Below the pieces are notes generated by a model that did not search any database, was not told the origin of the DNA, and was given only the letters and a program-made list of their open reading frames with translations. A program made the translations under genes and the position numbers. Below are positions 8,691-18,283 of a DNA stretch of 64,000 bases, piece after piece (the first letter of the stretch is position 1; each line of letters starts with the position of its first letter). The DNA lies in NCBI RefSeq assembly GCF_020171725.1, contig NZ_JAIVAJ010000009.1, positions 54,913-118,912 on the forward strand, in the 5' to 3' direction. The stretch comes from Halobacillus litoralis (GTDB taxonomy: Bacteria; Bacillota; Bacilli; Bacillales; Halobacillaceae).

Positions 8691-9413
8691 TCAGCTATTC
8701 TTCTCTTTTAGCCATTGCGTGATGACCTCGACGATTTCATCCTGCTGTTCTTTGACAGAGATGTCAGCTGCCCGGTCCCCCTTCTGCTCACCATACACGC
8801 CGAACTGAGCGTGGTTGCCACCATCGATTTGATGGAGCGTCGTCTGATCAGAAAGGTAAGGCTCTGTTTCTTCAATTTTCTCAGGAGTCGTCAGTCCGTC
8901 CTTTTCCCCGTAAATCGATAGAATCGGAACATCGGTATCAGCAAAGCTGGTTCCTTCCGTTGGATAAGACGCTAAGAAAATGACACCTGCGGCCTCGTCT
9001 TTACTTGCAAAAGAAGCCGCTGCTACTCCTCCAAGGGAATGACCGCCGACGTACCAGTTATCCACATGTGGATAACGTTCGATTAATTCTTCTGCCTTAC
9101 TCGAATCGGTTAAAGCGAGATTCAGCCGAACATCCGGCACTCCTGTCAGATACCCGGCTTCTGCCAGCTGCTCCGCCAAATAACCGTAAGCTTCCGGCTC
9201 CACTTTTGCCCCTGGATAAAGGATGACCCCTGATTCCGGTTCCTCATCCGGCTCAAACACGACCCAGCCCTCTGACTTTTCGATGTCACTCACCCATTGA
9301 TTGAGCTGTTCTGACGGTTGATACGTCTGCTGCGTCCAAATGTAAAAGCCGATAACAGCGACGAGTAGTAGTACTACGACGCTAATGGCTGCATATTTGA
9401 TGAACCGTTTCAT
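8691..9413 (-). CDS. Membrane-anchored alpha/beta hydrolase
   Basis: 240 residues with an N-terminal membrane anchor (residues 5-27, no lipobox), then an alpha/beta hydrolase fold of the Abhydrolase_5 type. The nucleophile elbow is GGHSLGG, the acid is probably in YGEKDGLT and the histidine is in GGNHAQFG. The enzyme should face outside. Substrate unknown. AAGGGGGCG precedes the ATG. A perfect double DnaA box lies inside the gene at 9058-9075. Confidence 0.82.
   Translation of the reverse strand: MKRFIKYAAISVVVLLLVAVIGFYIWTQQTYQPSEQLNQWVSDIEKSEGWVVFEPDEEPESGVILYPGAKVEPEAYGYLAEQLAEAGYLTGVPDVRLNLALTDSSKAEELIERYPHVDNWYVGGHSLGGVAAASFASKDEAAGVIFLASYPTEGTSFADTDVPILSIYGEKDGLTTPEKIEETEPYLSDQTTLHQIDGGNHAQFGVYGEQKGDRAADISVKEQQDEIVEVITQWLKEKNS
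9058..9075. other. Inverted pair of perfect DnaA boxes inside a coding sequence
   Basis: TTATCCACA and its reverse complement abut directly, giving an 18-bp palindrome. It lies in the hydrolase gene about 7 kb from oriC. The same arrangement recurs at 13849, 18148 and 19582. Confidence 0.65.
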
Positions 9414-9611
9414 GAGCTCGCCCCCTTATTTCTATGATCATACTATACATCTTCCAGCTGAAACGGTCGAGAGAATGGCAATCATGCCGTTTTTCCCGAT
9501 TCCTAGATGATGAAATGGTAGAGAGACGTTTCATCAAGGTCGTTTTCAACCCGTGAAAGCTTGAAAAACGTTGTGACCCAAGCTCTCACGAAACTTTTCC
9601 CCCTCTGACAC

Positions 9612-9650
9612 CAGAAAAAAAGACGACTCCCGGCATCGAGAGTCGCCTTC
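9612..9650 (-). terminator. Terminator downstream of rsmG
   Basis: An 11-bp stem with one wobble pair (9622-9632 with 9636-9646), followed on the minus strand by a run of seven T. It ends the mnmE-mnmG-rsmG transcript. The stretch 9414-9611 holds no gene; an imperfect inverted repeat at 9541-9570 is the only structure seen. Confidence 0.8.
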
Positions 9651-9653
9651 TGC

Positions 9654-10370
9654 CTATTCAATCGGCTGTTTATTCGGTGTACCGGCTTTACGCGGGTACT
9701 TCTTCGGTGTTTTTCTACGCTTTTCGATAATGGCGATGTTCCGCTCGCTGTCTTCTTCAGGCAGGTGGAACGTGAAGACGTCCTTCACTTCGCCACCAAC
9801 CGTCTGAACAGCGACATTGGCATCTTCCATTTCGTCCATCAGGTTCGGGCCTTTCATCGCCATGAAATGACCGCCCTTCACGGTGAGGGGCAGGCAGAGC
9901 TCGCTCAGTACGCTCATACGCGCGACGGCTCTGGCCATAACAAGATCGAATCCTTCACGGAATTTGTGGTTCTTCCCGAAGTTCTCGGCACGATCGTGAT
10001 AGAAAGCGACATCATCAAGCTCCAGTTCATGAGCTAAATGGTTCAAGAAGGTGATGCGCTTCTTGAGTGAATCGACGATCGTCACCTTCAACTGAGGAAA
10101 AGCGATTTTCAGAGGGATGCTCGGAAAGCCTGCACCCGCTCCGACATCACAGATTCTCAGCTCCTGAGTGAAATCATGATAGAAAGCAGCCGTCAACGAA
10201 TCATAGAAGTGCTTCAAATAGACGCCTTCCTGATCCGTGATGGCCGTCAGATTCATTTTTTCATTCCATTCGACGAGAATGTCGAAGTAACGCTGGAACT
10301 GCTGTTGTTGTTTCTCATCAAGTTCGATGCCTTTTTCTTTCAAAGCATCTACAAACGTCTTCGTATCCAT
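9654..10370 (-). CDS. rsmG: 16S rRNA (guanine-N7) methyltransferase G
   Basis: Methylates G527 (E. coli numbering) of 16S rRNA using SAM. 238 residues, standard. SAM-binding motif [17 protein letters not shown], then DSLKKR and MARAVARMS. Start ATG behind GGGGAGGAA. Third gene of the mnmE-mnmG-rsmG operon, 17 bp after mnmG. The usual downstream neighbour noc is missing. Confidence 0.97.
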   Translation of the reverse strand: MDTKTFVDALKEKGIELDEKQQQQFQRYFDILVEWNEKMNLTAITDQEGVYLKHFYDSLTAAFYHDFTQELRICDVGAGAGFPSIPLKIAFPQLKVTIVDSLKKRITFLNHLAHELELDDVAFYHDRAENFGKNHKFREGFDLVMARAVARMSVLSELCLPLTVKGGHFMAMKGPNLMDEMEDANVAVQTVGGEVKDVFTFHLPEEDSERNIAIIEKRRKTPKKYPRKAGTPNKQPIE

Positions 10371-10387
10371 AGCTTCCTCCCCTTGGT

Positions 10388-12277
10388 TTATTCCCCTGAG
10401 ACGCGGGCGACGTTCCCTTGCTCAATGTAAACAAGCAGAATCGATACGTCCGCCGGGTTTACACCAGATACACGGGAAGCTTGACCGACAGATAGTGGAC
10501 GAACATTCTTCAGGCGTTCGCGTGCTTCTGTCGCAAGGCCGTTGATGGCATCGTAGTCGATGTTATCTGGAATCTTCTTCGTTTCCATCTTCTTCATACG
10601 CTCGATCTGCTCAAGGGCCTTCTTGATATAGCCGCTGTATTTCACCTGGATTTCGACCTGCTCTTTTTCGTCCGCTGTAAGAGGCTCCTCACTAGGGGAC
10701 ACGCGCTCGATATGCTCGTACTTCATCTCAGGTCGTTTCAACAGGTCAAGAGCGTGCATCGCGTCCTTCAACGGAGATCCGCCGGCTTCTTCGATGACAG
10801 CCTGTACCTCATCGGTCGCCTTCAGGATCTGCTTGCTGAGACGCTTTTTCTCTGCTTCGATCTTGCGTTTCTTCTCAAGGAAACGGTTGTAGCGTTCTTC
10901 CGGAATCAAGCCGTGCTCATAGCCGATTTCAAGCAAACGCATATCGGCATTATCATGGCGCAGCATGAGGCGGAATTCGGCACGGGATGTCAGCAGACGA
11001 TACGGCTCACTCGTCCCTTTTGTCACAAGGTCATCGATCATGACGCCGATGTAGCCTTGGGAACGGTCGAGTACAAGCGGATCGAGATCAAGAGCTTTCG
11101 CAGCCGCGTTGATTCCAGCCATCAAGCCTTGCCCAGCCGCTTCCTCGTAACCGGATGTTCCGTTCAACTGACCTGCTGTAAAGAGACCGGAGATCTGCTT
11201 CGTTTCAAGCGTCGGCCACAGCTGTGTCGGGACGACGGAATCGTACTCGATCGCATAACCGGCACGCATGATCTCAGCATTCTCAAGTCCTGGAACCGTA
11301 CGCATCATTTCGTTCTGCACGTATTCAGGCAGGGACGTGGAAAGGCCTTGTACATAGACTTCTTCCGTGTCGCGTCCTTCCGGCTCAAGGAAGACTTGGT
11401 GACGAGGCTTATCGTTGAAACGAACGATTTTGTCCTCGATGGACGGGCAGTAACGCGGCCCGGTTCCCTTCACGGCACCTGAGTACATCGCGGACAATCC
11501 TAAGTTGTCGTCGATCACTTTGTGCGTCGTTTCATTCGTGTACGTCAGCCAGCACGGAATCTGGTCGGTGATGAATTCCGTCGTTTCATAGGAAAAGGAG
11601 CGCGGCTCTTCTTCTCCAGGCTGGATTTCGGTCTTCGAATAGTCGACCGTCTTACTGTTGACGCGCATCGGGGTACCCGTCTTGAAACGGACCATTTCGA
11701 TGCCCATCTCTTCCAGCTGCTCGGATAAGCTGACGCTTGAGCGCTGGTTGTTCGGTCCACTTTCATAGGAAAGGTCGCCGATTAGTACTTTTCCGCGCAT
11801 GAACGTACCGGTTGTCACGATGACGTTCGGCGCATAGAAAGCCGCTTTCGTCTCTGTGACGACTCCTTTGACTTGATCGTCTTCCACAAGGACTTTTTCG
11901 ACCATGCCCTGCTTCATCGTCAAGTTGTCCTGGCTTTCGAGTACGCGTTTCATTTCTTTAATATATAAAGGCTTGTCCGCTTGCGCACGAAGCGCACGTA
12001 CGGCCGGCCCTTTTCTTGTATTCAATAGGCGCATTTGAATGTGCGTCTTATCAATGACTTTCCCCATGGCTCCGCCAAGCGCATCGATTTCACGGACGAC
12101 GATTCCTTTCGCCGGTCCACCGATGGACGGGTTACATGGCATAAAAGCAACCAAATCCAGGTTCAACGACAGCATCAACGTCTTCGCTCCGCGGCGTGCG
12201 GCTGCAAGACCTGCTTCAACCCCTGCATGACCGGCACCGATTACAATTACGTCATAATGCCCTGCATCATATGTCAT
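10388..12277 (-). CDS. mnmG: tRNA uridine-5-carboxymethylaminomethyl modification enzyme, FAD subunit
   Basis: With MnmE installs the cmnm5 group on wobble U34 of tRNAs. 629 residues. FAD-binding [15 protein letters not shown] at the N-terminus and the family segments CNPSIGG and [21 protein letters not shown]. Start ATG behind AAAAGGAG. Between mnmE and rsmG, as usual. Confidence 0.98.
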   Translation of the reverse strand: MTYDAGHYDVIVIGAGHAGVEAGLAAARRGAKTLMLSLNLDLVAFMPCNPSIGGPAKGIVVREIDALGGAMGKVIDKTHIQMRLLNTRKGPAVRALRAQADKPLYIKEMKRVLESQDNLTMKQGMVEKVLVEDDQVKGVVTETKAAFYAPNVIVTTGTFMRGKVLIGDLSYESGPNNQRSSVSLSEQLEEMGIEMVRFKTGTPMRVNSKTVDYSKTEIQPGEEEPRSFSYETTEFITDQIPCWLTYTNETTHKVIDDNLGLSAMYSGAVKGTGPRYCPSIEDKIVRFNDKPRHQVFLEPEGRDTEEVYVQGLSTSLPEYVQNEMMRTVPGLENAEIMRAGYAIEYDSVVPTQLWPTLETKQISGLFTAGQLNGTSGYEEAAGQGLMAGINAAAKALDLDPLVLDRSQGYIGVMIDDLVTKGTSEPYRLLTSRAEFRLMLRHDNADMRLLEIGYEHGLIPEERYNRFLEKKRKIEAEKKRLSKQILKATDEVQAVIEEAGGSPLKDAMHALDLLKRPEMKYEHIERVSPSEEPLTADEKEQVEIQVKYSGYIKKALEQIERMKKMETKKIPDNIDYDAINGLATEARERLKNVRPLSVGQASRVSGVNPADVSILLVYIEQGNVARVSGE

Positions 12278-12303
12278 GTGGTGACTCTCCTTTTAAAAAG
12301 TAA

Positions 12304-13680
12304 TTATTTTCCTAAACAGAACTGCGAGAACAACTGATCGATTAAGCTCTCATTGACGGTATCTCCGACAATTTCACCTAGGATTTCCCATGTGCGGGTG
12401 ACGTCGATTTGGACGACATCAAGCGGAACGCCCATTTCCATGCCGTTCTGAGCATCTTCAAGGGCTTGTTTTGCCTGCTTGAGCAGCTGGACGTGGCGCA
12501 CGTTCGACACATACGTCATATCACCGGCATCCAGATCTCCTTCAAAGAACGTATCCGCAATGGCATTCTCAAGCTGATCGATGCCTTCCTCACGGATCAG
12601 AGCGGTTGTCACGACAGGATTGTCGCCGGAAAGCTCCTTCACGCGTGCGATATCGAGCTTCTGTTCAAGATCCGTCTTATTGACGATGGTAATCACATTC
12701 AAATCAGAAACCGCTTCGAACAGTTTCTCATCTTCTTCTGACAGCTCTTCTCCATAATTCAAGACGAACAAGATCAAATCGGCTTCCTTCAACACCTGTC
12801 TGGAGCGCTCGACACCGATCTTTTCGACGATATCTTCCGTCTCGCGGATTCCAGCCGTGTCGATCAGACGGAGCGGAACCCCGCGCACGTTGACGTATTC
12901 TTCGATGACGTCCCGTGTCGTTCCAGGGATCTCTGTGACGATGGCTTTGTTTTCATGAACGAGGGCGTTCATCAAGGATGACTTCCCGACGTTCGGGCGG
13001 CCGATGATGGCTGTGCCTAACCCTTCACGGAGAATTTTACCCTGCCGTGCCGTTTCGAGAATGCGGGTCACTTCTTCGTGAACCTCTTTCGTCTTCTGTT
13101 CCATCATCTCATGGGACATCTCTTCGACATCATCGTATTCTGGATAATCGATGTTCACTTCTACGTGAGCAAGCGTCTCAAGCAGCTTTTGACGGAGGTC
13201 TTGAATCAGTTTCGACAAGCGGCCGTCCATCTGCTTAAGTGCCACATCCATCGCACGGTCCGTCTTGGCACGGATCAAGTCCATAACGGCTTCTGCCTGG
13301 GACAGGTCGATGCGTCCGTTCATGAAGGCACGCTTCGTGAATTCACCCGGCTCTGCCAGACGTGCGCCACTTGCAAGGGCGATCTCCAGTACGCGGTTGA
13401 CGGAGACAAGTCCGCCGTGACAGTTGATTTCGACGATATCTTCTCTAGTAAACGTCTTCGGTGCCCGCATGACAGAAACCATAACCTCTTCCGCCATGTC
13501 CCCTGTTTCAGGATCGATGATTTTTCCGTAATGCATCGTGTGGGAGTCGACTCCATTCAGATCCTTGCCTTCGAAGAGCTTAGCGGAAATCGAAACCGCT
13601 TCTGGACCACTGAGTCGTACAATTGCAATCGCACCTTCCCCCATAGGGGTCGAAATGGCGGTTATTGTATCAGTTTCCAC
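12304..13680 (-). CDS. mnmE: tRNA modification GTPase
   Basis: Potassium-dependent GTPase, partner of MnmG. 458 residues: N-terminal folate-binding domain, helical domain, and an inserted G domain with GRPNVGKSS, switch [12 protein letters not shown] and NKTD motifs. It ends in the conserved FCLGK with the catalytic cysteine. Start GTG behind AAGGAGGTG. First gene of its operon. Confidence 0.98.
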   Translation of the reverse strand: METDTITAISTPMGEGAIAIVRLSGPEAVSISAKLFEGKDLNGVDSHTMHYGKIIDPETGDMAEEVMVSVMRAPKTFTREDIVEINCHGGLVSVNRVLEIALASGARLAEPGEFTKRAFMNGRIDLSQAEAVMDLIRAKTDRAMDVALKQMDGRLSKLIQDLRQKLLETLAHVEVNIDYPEYDDVEEMSHEMMEQKTKEVHEEVTRILETARQGKILREGLGTAIIGRPNVGKSSLMNALVHENKAIVTEIPGTTRDVIEEYVNVRGVPLRLIDTAGIRETEDIVEKIGVERSRQVLKEADLILFVLNYGEELSEEDEKLFEAVSDLNVITIVNKTDLEQKLDIARVKELSGDNPVVTTALIREEGIDQLENAIADTFFEGDLDAGDMTYVSNVRHVQLLKQAKQALEDAQNGMEMGVPLDVVQIDVTRTWEILGEIVGDTVNESLIDQLFSQFCLGK

Positions 13681-13737
13681 ACGCGCTCACCTCCTTAAAA
13701 TAACGAATTCTCATATCTATATCCTATTCTTTCTCTA

Positions 13738-13866
13738 TTATCCACAAATCGCTGATATTTTATATTCACTAACAACTTAGAATACCACACACCCTGGTGT
13801 TTTGAAAAGCTATCCACATCGAATCGGAAGACTGCGAATGCTTATAAGTTGTCCACATGTGCATAA
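13738..13866. promoter_or_regulatory. DnaA-box cluster between mnmE and jag
   Basis: One perfect box TTATCCACA (13738-13746), one single-mismatch box at 13809, and an inverted abutting pair at 13849-13866 (TTGTCCACA followed by TGTGCATAA). Lies about 2.5 kb left of the dnaA upstream region. No gene fits 13681-13895. It may act as a DnaA-titrating or satellite origin site. Confidence 0.6.
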
Positions 13867-13895
13867 CCATTCTGATTGAAACGAAACCAGAACTC

Positions 13896-13936
13896 AAAAA
13901 AAGTACTTCCATCGAGACGACGGAAGTACTTTTTTT
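13896..13936 (-). terminator. Terminator of the rpmH-jag operon
   Basis: A 15-bp perfect stem (13896-13910 with 13922-13936), T-run on the minus strand. The jag stop codon starts within the hairpin. Confidence 0.92.
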
Positions 13937-14552
13937 ACCTGACAGGGCGAATGACGACAAATCGTCGTGGTTCTCTCCCATCGGAATACGTTTCTACTTC
14001 TTTCTGCTGCTGCAGGACGGCATGGATGACCTTCCGCTCGTAGGAAGGCATCGGTTCGATCCTGACTTCTTTGCCCGTGCGTACAGCTTTATCGGCCAGG
14101 CGTTCAGCTAAATTCTGAAGCGTCTCACGCCTTCTGCCCCGATAACCTTCTGCATCGAGCATCACCGTAAAGAATTGATCTGATTCACGGTTGATGACAA
14201 GTTGAGCTAAATATTGCAATGAGTTCAGTGTCTGACCGCGCTTACCGATCAGCATGGCGACCTTGTCGCTTTCGAGCTCCATTGTAATGTCGCGGTCTTT
14301 CACATCTGTCTTGATTGTGACAGGAGCACCCATTTGCGCTGCTACATCCTGGATGAAATACTCGGCATCCTGCACAGGGTTTTTTCGAATGGAGACTTGT
14401 ACAATGTAAGGTTTAGATCCAAAGCCAAGAAATCCTTTTTTCCCTTCGTCAATAACATGAACGTCGACATTCTCTTTCGAAGTCTGTAATTGCTCAAGTG
14501 CTGATTCGACTGCCTCGTCCATCGTGGTTCCTGTAGCAGTTATTTGCTTCAC
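13935..14552 (-). CDS. jag: Jag/KhpB RNA-binding protein (SpoIIIJ-associated)
   Basis: 205 residues: Jag_N domain with the [11 protein letters not shown] segment, a KH domain with the GxxG loop ([12 protein letters not shown]) and a C-terminal R3H domain ([31 protein letters not shown]). Overlaps the yidC stop by 4 bp. Such proteins bind RNA with KhpA and affect cell division and elongation in relatives; its exact role in Bacillaceae is less clear. Confidence 0.95.
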   Translation of the reverse strand: MKQITATGTTMDEAVESALEQLQTSKENVDVHVIDEGKKGFLGFGSKPYIVQVSIRKNPVQDAEYFIQDVAAQMGAPVTIKTDVKDRDITMELESDKVAMLIGKRGQTLNSLQYLAQLVINRESDQFFTVMLDAEGYRGRRRETLQNLAERLADKAVRTGKEVRIEPMPSYERKVIHAVLQQQKEVETYSDGREPRRFVVIRPVR

Positions 14553-15310
14553 TTGCTCGCTCCTCCCGTCTCATCTTTCATCATTGGTTTACGAATGAAG
14601 ATGGTTTGAAGAATCATGACAATGTTACCGACGATCCAGTACAACGCCAGTGCTGATGGGAAGAAGAAGGCAAATGTACCGATCATAAGAGGCATGATGT
14701 AAAGCATCATCTGCATCTGCGGGTTTTGGGCCGCAGCTCCGCCAGCCATCATCAACTTCTGCTGTAGGAACGTCGTTGCTGCTGTTAAGATCGCCAGGAA
14801 TGGATCAGCTGTGCCCAACTGCAACCATAGGAAGTCATGAGTTTGAATGGCATCTGTTCGCATTATGGCGTGATAGAATCCGATCAGAATCGGCATCTGC
14901 ACAATAATCGGCAGACAGCCCGCCAGCGGATTGACTCCATGCTTTTGGAAAAGCTGCATCGTTTCCTGCTGGAGCTTCTGCTGCGTCTGGGCATCCTTTG
15001 ATGAATATTTTTCACGTATCTCTTGTAATTCAGGTTGAATATCCTGCATCGCTTTCGAGCTCTTCAACTGCTTGACGTTAAGTGGTAAAAGCAGAACACG
15101 GATGATGATCGTCACGATAATGATCGCAAGTCCGTAACTTCCACCGGTCACCTCAGCGAAGAAAAGCAACGTTCGTGACAATGGATAAACAATATATTCA
15201 TTCCAAAAACCTGTACTATCCGCAGTGATTTCCTGATTGACTTGAGTACACCCGGATAAGAACGTAAGCACTCCTGCCATCGCAAGCAGCGCAATGATTT
15301 TATTCCGCAC
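14549..15310 (-). CDS. spoIIIJ: Membrane protein insertase YidC1/SpoIIIJ
   Basis: Inserts membrane proteins with or without SecYEG; in B. subtilis SpoIIIJ is needed for SigG activation in the forespore. 253 residues, lipoprotein signal with lipobox LSGC (Cys21), then five membrane helices. The hydrophilic-groove arginine is in [14 protein letters not shown]. Start GTG behind AAGGAGGAA. Between rnpA and jag, the standard order. Confidence 0.96.
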   Translation of the reverse strand: MRNKIIALLAMAGVLTFLSGCTQVNQEITADSTGFWNEYIVYPLSRTLLFFAEVTGGSYGLAIIIVTIIIRVLLLPLNVKQLKSSKAMQDIQPELQEIREKYSSKDAQTQQKLQQETMQLFQKHGVNPLAGCLPIIVQMPILIGFYHAIMRTDAIQTHDFLWLQLGTADPFLAILTAATTFLQQKLMMAGGAAAQNPQMQMMLYIMPLMIGTFAFFFPSALALYWIVGNIVMILQTIFIRKPMMKDETGGASK

Positions 15311-15392
15311 GTTCCTTCCTCCTTACTAAAACTTACCAAACCGATTGACTACGTTTTCATTCAACAGTGTAGCATTCTTTTTATTCAAAAAT

Positions 15393-15740
15393 CTATTTTT
15401 TCTTTATTAAAAGCTTCGACCTTTTCAGAACGTGGGTCAAGCTGCGTTTGATTTCATGAAGATTCATTTGATTGGTTGGCTTTCTAGCGATGATGACAAG
15501 GTCGTAATCTGGACGGATCTCCTCTTCCATTTCGAGGAAAGCTTGTCTCAAGTAGCGCTTCACTTGATTCCGCAGTACAGCATTTCCGATTTTCTTACTG
15601 ACAGACAGTCCGATACGAAAGTGCTTCTGGTCTGACTTTTTTTGATAGTAGACGACCAGCTGACGGTTCGCAAACGATTGCCCGTGCTTGAAAATCTTCT
15701 GGAATTCTTCATTTTTCTTGATGCGGTACGCTTTTTTCAT
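15393..15740 (-). CDS. rnpA: Ribonuclease P protein component
   Basis: 115-residue protein subunit of RNase P, which matures tRNA 5' ends. Family signature [24 protein letters not shown] is plain. Start ATG behind AGGAGG. Separated from rpmH by an unusually long, structured 218-bp spacer that starts with a terminator hairpin. Confidence 0.97.
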   Translation of the reverse strand: MKKAYRIKKNEEFQKIFKHGQSFANRQLVVYYQKKSDQKHFRIGLSVSKKIGNAVLRNQVKRYLRQAFLEMEEEIRPDYDLVIIARKPTNQMNLHEIKRSLTHVLKRSKLLIKKK

Positions 15741-15745
15741 GAATG

Positions 15746-15930
15746 ATCCTCCTAAGAACGGTGACTCAAATACACAAAGAGGTCTCCTCTTCGCCTTTTG
15801 AGTTAGAGAGGGCTACTCCAGATGCAACGAAATTTCGTCGTTACATGACAAAAGCACAAGCATCCTGGTGACACTTGAGCTTTTGGGAAAGGTGTGAAGC
15901 AGCCTCTCCGATCCTTATCTCTTTGCTAGA
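15746..15930 (-). ncRNA. Candidate structured leader between rpmH and rnpA
   Basis: Read on the minus strand, several stems fall in one 185-nt stretch. A long stem with one mismatch and two wobble pairs has arms at about 15850-15886. A palindrome lies at 15827-15843. A perfect AAGAGG-AGA-CCTCTT hairpin (15776-15790) sits inside an outer ACTCAAA/TTTGAGT stem. A long-range GAGAGGCTGC/GTAGCCCTCTC pairing is also possible. It ends next to the rnpA ribosome site. No known RNA family is recognised. Confidence 0.4.
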
Positions 15931-15960
15931 AAAAAGACCACTGATTGTTTTCAGTGGCCT
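15931..15960 (-). terminator. Terminator or attenuator directly after rpmH
   Basis: A 9-bp stem with one wobble pair (15936-15944 with 15951-15959) and six T on the minus strand. It lies inside the rpmH-rnpA transcription unit, so it probably lowers read-through into rnpA. Confidence 0.75.
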
Positions 15961-16093
15961 ATGCTGATAGAACTTTTCTTCCTTTGCGACGACGACGTTG
16001 AAGAACTTTACGTCCATTCGCAGTGCTCATACGAGAACGGAAGCCGTGTACTTTTTTGCGCTTACGGTTATTTGGTTGAAATGTGCGTTTCAT
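15959..16093 (-). CDS. rpmH: 50S ribosomal protein L34
   Basis: 44 residues, [20 protein letters not shown] onward, the complete and almost invariant L34. Start ATG at 16093 behind AGGAGG. First gene of the leftward operon, with its promoter next to the origin. Confidence 0.98.
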   Translation of the reverse strand: MKRTFQPNNRKRKKVHGFRSRMSTANGRKVLQRRRRKGRKVLSA

Positions 16094-16297
16094 TATATAT
16101 ACACCTCCTGCGGAATATTCCAATAAACATACATCTAAAAGGCATTCCCGTAAAGTATAATCAAAACACAAAAAACTGTCAATGCATTTTCTATTTTTAT
16201 TTGTAGAAGAGGGAAACGAGAAGGGAGTGATCCTCCCGTTATATAACAGATTCTGTACTAGAACAATTCATCCGCTTTTTCGCACGTTCACAGCGAC

Positions 16298-16573
16298 TGT
16301 GTATAACTTATTTGACCCAAAATGACTGTCCACAACAAATATCGACAAGATAATCACAAAATCTAGTATTGTGGATAGAACCTATCTACAACGTGTGGTC
16401 ACTGTGGATAAGTTTTAAAGATGCGTTGCAAGACAGGTTTTTATCTGGTATTATATTTGTGTTTAACCGTGAATGTCGTTCGGACCCTTAAAATCTTTTC
16501 CACAGATTGTGGATAACGTGTGGACAGTTGTTAACAGGCTTGTTTATTCAATTATGCACAAGGCTGTGGACAA
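16298..16573. promoter_or_regulatory. oriC: oriC, upstream DnaA-box region (incA/incB-like)
   Basis: The 662 bp between rpmH and dnaA hold boxes matching TTATNCACA on either strand at 16298-16306, 16403-16411, 16508-16516 and 16552-16560. Single-mismatch boxes lie at 16370-16378, 16496-16504 and 16565-16573. Boxes upstream and downstream of dnaA form the two-part origin known in B. subtilis. The dnaA promoter lies in the same stretch but could not be placed with confidence. Confidence 0.9.
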
Positions 16574-16673
16574 TGAAAACAAGTTCTTTTAACACTTATG
16601 TTGACTGGCTTGAGTCGTCCACACCTATAGGAACGGTAGAAGAACTTTATATTTATACAAGATGACCAACATG

Positions 16674-16724
16674 ACCTTTCGATCCCTTTGTTACGTTCGA
16701 AAAAGAGAACGAAAGGTTTTTTTG
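16674..16724 (+). promoter_or_regulatory. Terminator-like hairpin in the dnaA leader
   Basis: Arms ACCTTTCG (16674-16681) and CGAAAGGT (16710-16717), 8 bp perfect, followed by seven T. A second hairpin (CGTTC/GAACG) lies in the loop and shares two bases with the 3' arm. The T-run ends about 30 bp before the dnaA start, so it looks like a transcription attenuator. Confidence 0.55.
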
Positions 16725-16755
16725 TTTTCCAATGAAAGAGAAAGGGGTGAAAAAT

Positions 16756-18108
16756 TTGGAGAACATCCACGAACTTTGGAACAATACCTTGGAGAAAATC
16801 AAAGAGAAAATCAGTAAACCAAGTTTTGAGACCTGGCTGAAAGCAACGAAAGCCGATTCGCTTAGTGAAAATACATTGACGATCGTCGCTCCAAATGAAT
16901 TCGCACGAGACTGGCTTGAGAATCAATATGAAGGATTGATTACAGAAACACTATATGAAGTAACGGGAGCTGAGCTCTCTGCACGGTTCATCATTCCTGA
17001 AACAAAAGAAGAAAATGTCGATGATGTGAAGCTTCCGAAGAAAGTACCGGATGTGAAAAACAACGGAAATGAAGAATCCCCTCAAAGTATGTTGAACTCG
17101 AAATATACGTTCGATACCTTTGTCATCGGTTCGGGAAACCGTTTTGCCCATGCAGCATCGCTAGCGGTCGCAGAAGCCCCGGCCAAAGCCTATAACCCTC
17201 TATTCATTTACGGGGGCGTAGGACTCGGAAAGACTCACTTGATGCATGCCATCGGCCATTATGTACTCGATCATAATCCGAATGCGAAAGTGGTTTACCT
17301 ATCATCAGAGAAATTTACAAATGAATTCATTAATTCCATTCGAGATAACAAAGCGGTCAATTTCCGCAACAAATATCGAAGTGTAGACGTTCTTCTGATT
17401 GATGATATTCAATTCTTAGCTGGAAAAGAACAAACGCAGGAGGAATTCTTCCATACGTTCAATACGTTGCATGAAGAATCCAAACAAATCGTCATTTCCA
17501 GTGACCGTCCGCCTAAAGAGATCCCGACGCTCGAAGACAGACTGAGATCTCGTTTCGAATGGGGACTGATCACGGATATCACACCACCCGACTTAGAAAC
17601 ACGAATCGCCATTCTCCGTAAGAAGGCGAAAGCGGAAGGTCTTGATATCCCGAATGAAGTGATGCTTTATATCGCCAACCAAATTGATACCAACATCCGA
17701 GAGCTGGAAGGAGCTCTTATTCGTGTTGTTGCGTATTCTTCTCTGATCAATCGCGATATCAACGCTTCATTAGCAGCAGAAGCATTGAAAGACATCATTC
17801 CGAGCTCGAAACCGAAAGTCATTACCATTGAAGCGATTCAGGAAATGGTCGGAGAGAAGTATAATGTGCGTTTAGAAGACTTTCCGGCGAAGAAGCGTAC
17901 GAAGTCTGTCGCTTTCCCTAGACAGATCGCCATGTATTTAACACGTGAACTCACCGACTTTTCCCTTCCTAAAATAGGAGAAGAATTCGGTGGACGTGAT
18001 CATACAACCGTGATTCATGCGCACGAGAAGATTTCCAAAATGATCGACGCAGATCAACAATTGCAGCGTGAAATCGACGAAATCCGGGAGCAGCTGAAAT
18101 CTCATTAA
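16756..18108 (+). CDS. dnaA: Chromosomal replication initiator protein DnaA
   Basis: 450-residue AAA+ initiator. Domain I opens with [20 protein letters not shown]; Walker A is [13 protein letters not shown], Walker [11 protein letters not shown]; the domain IV signature [14 protein letters not shown] binds DnaA boxes. The start is set at TTG 16756, because AAAGGGGTG lies seven bases upstream and the N-terminus then aligns with B. subtilis DnaA. The in-frame ATG at 16732 has no ribosome site. It is flanked by both halves of oriC. Confidence 0.98.
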   Translation: MENIHELWNNTLEKIKEKISKPSFETWLKATKADSLSENTLTIVAPNEFARDWLENQYEGLITETLYEVTGAELSARFIIPETKEENVDDVKLPKKVPDVKNNGNEESPQSMLNSKYTFDTFVIGSGNRFAHAASLAVAEAPAKAYNPLFIYGGVGLGKTHLMHAIGHYVLDHNPNAKVVYLSSEKFTNEFINSIRDNKAVNFRNKYRSVDVLLIDDIQFLAGKEQTQEEFFHTFNTLHEESKQIVISSDRPPKEIPTLEDRLRSRFEWGLITDITPPDLETRIAILRKKAKAEGLDIPNEVMLYIANQIDTNIRELEGALIRVVAYSSLINRDINASLAAEALKDIIPSSKPKVITIEAIQEMVGEKYNVRLEDFPAKKRTKSVAFPRQIAMYLTRELTDFSLPKIGEEFGGRDHTTVIHAHEKISKMIDADQQLQREIDEIREQLKSH

Positions 18109-18260
18109 GTGGATAATGTGAATAACGATTACACATTCGTCAACACCCTATCCACATGTGGACAACCTAGTCTTTATAGTGTTTATACAGCTTATCCACA
18201 AATCCACAGCCCATACTACTATTATTACGGGTTTTATATAATAATAATTAATATATATAT
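18108..18260. promoter_or_regulatory. oriC: oriC, dnaA-dnaN DnaA boxes and DNA unwinding element
   Basis: Boxes at 18108-18116 (one mismatch), an inverted abutting pair at 18148-18165, a perfect TTATCCACA at 18192-18200 and AAATCCACA at 18200-18208. The last is followed by a short GC-rich step and then TACTACTATTATTA (18214-18227), which has the DnaA-trio pattern. An AT-only stretch to about 18260 is the likely melting site. The order matches the B. subtilis basal unwinding system. Confidence 0.9.
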
Positions 18261-18283
18261 GATCAGTAGGAGGATTCTATATT

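Noticed and set aside
9058..9075. A second chromosomal origin.
   Set aside because: Only two boxes, no AT-rich melting region or DnaA-trios, and it is inside a gene.
13681..13895. Small gene between mnmE and jag.
   Set aside because: No start with a ribosome site; the stretch is occupied by DnaA boxes and the jag terminator.
16732..16755. dnaA start at the upstream ATG.
   Set aside because: It lacks a ribosome site and lies next to the leader T-run; the TTG at 16756 has a full site and aligns with B. subtilis DnaA.
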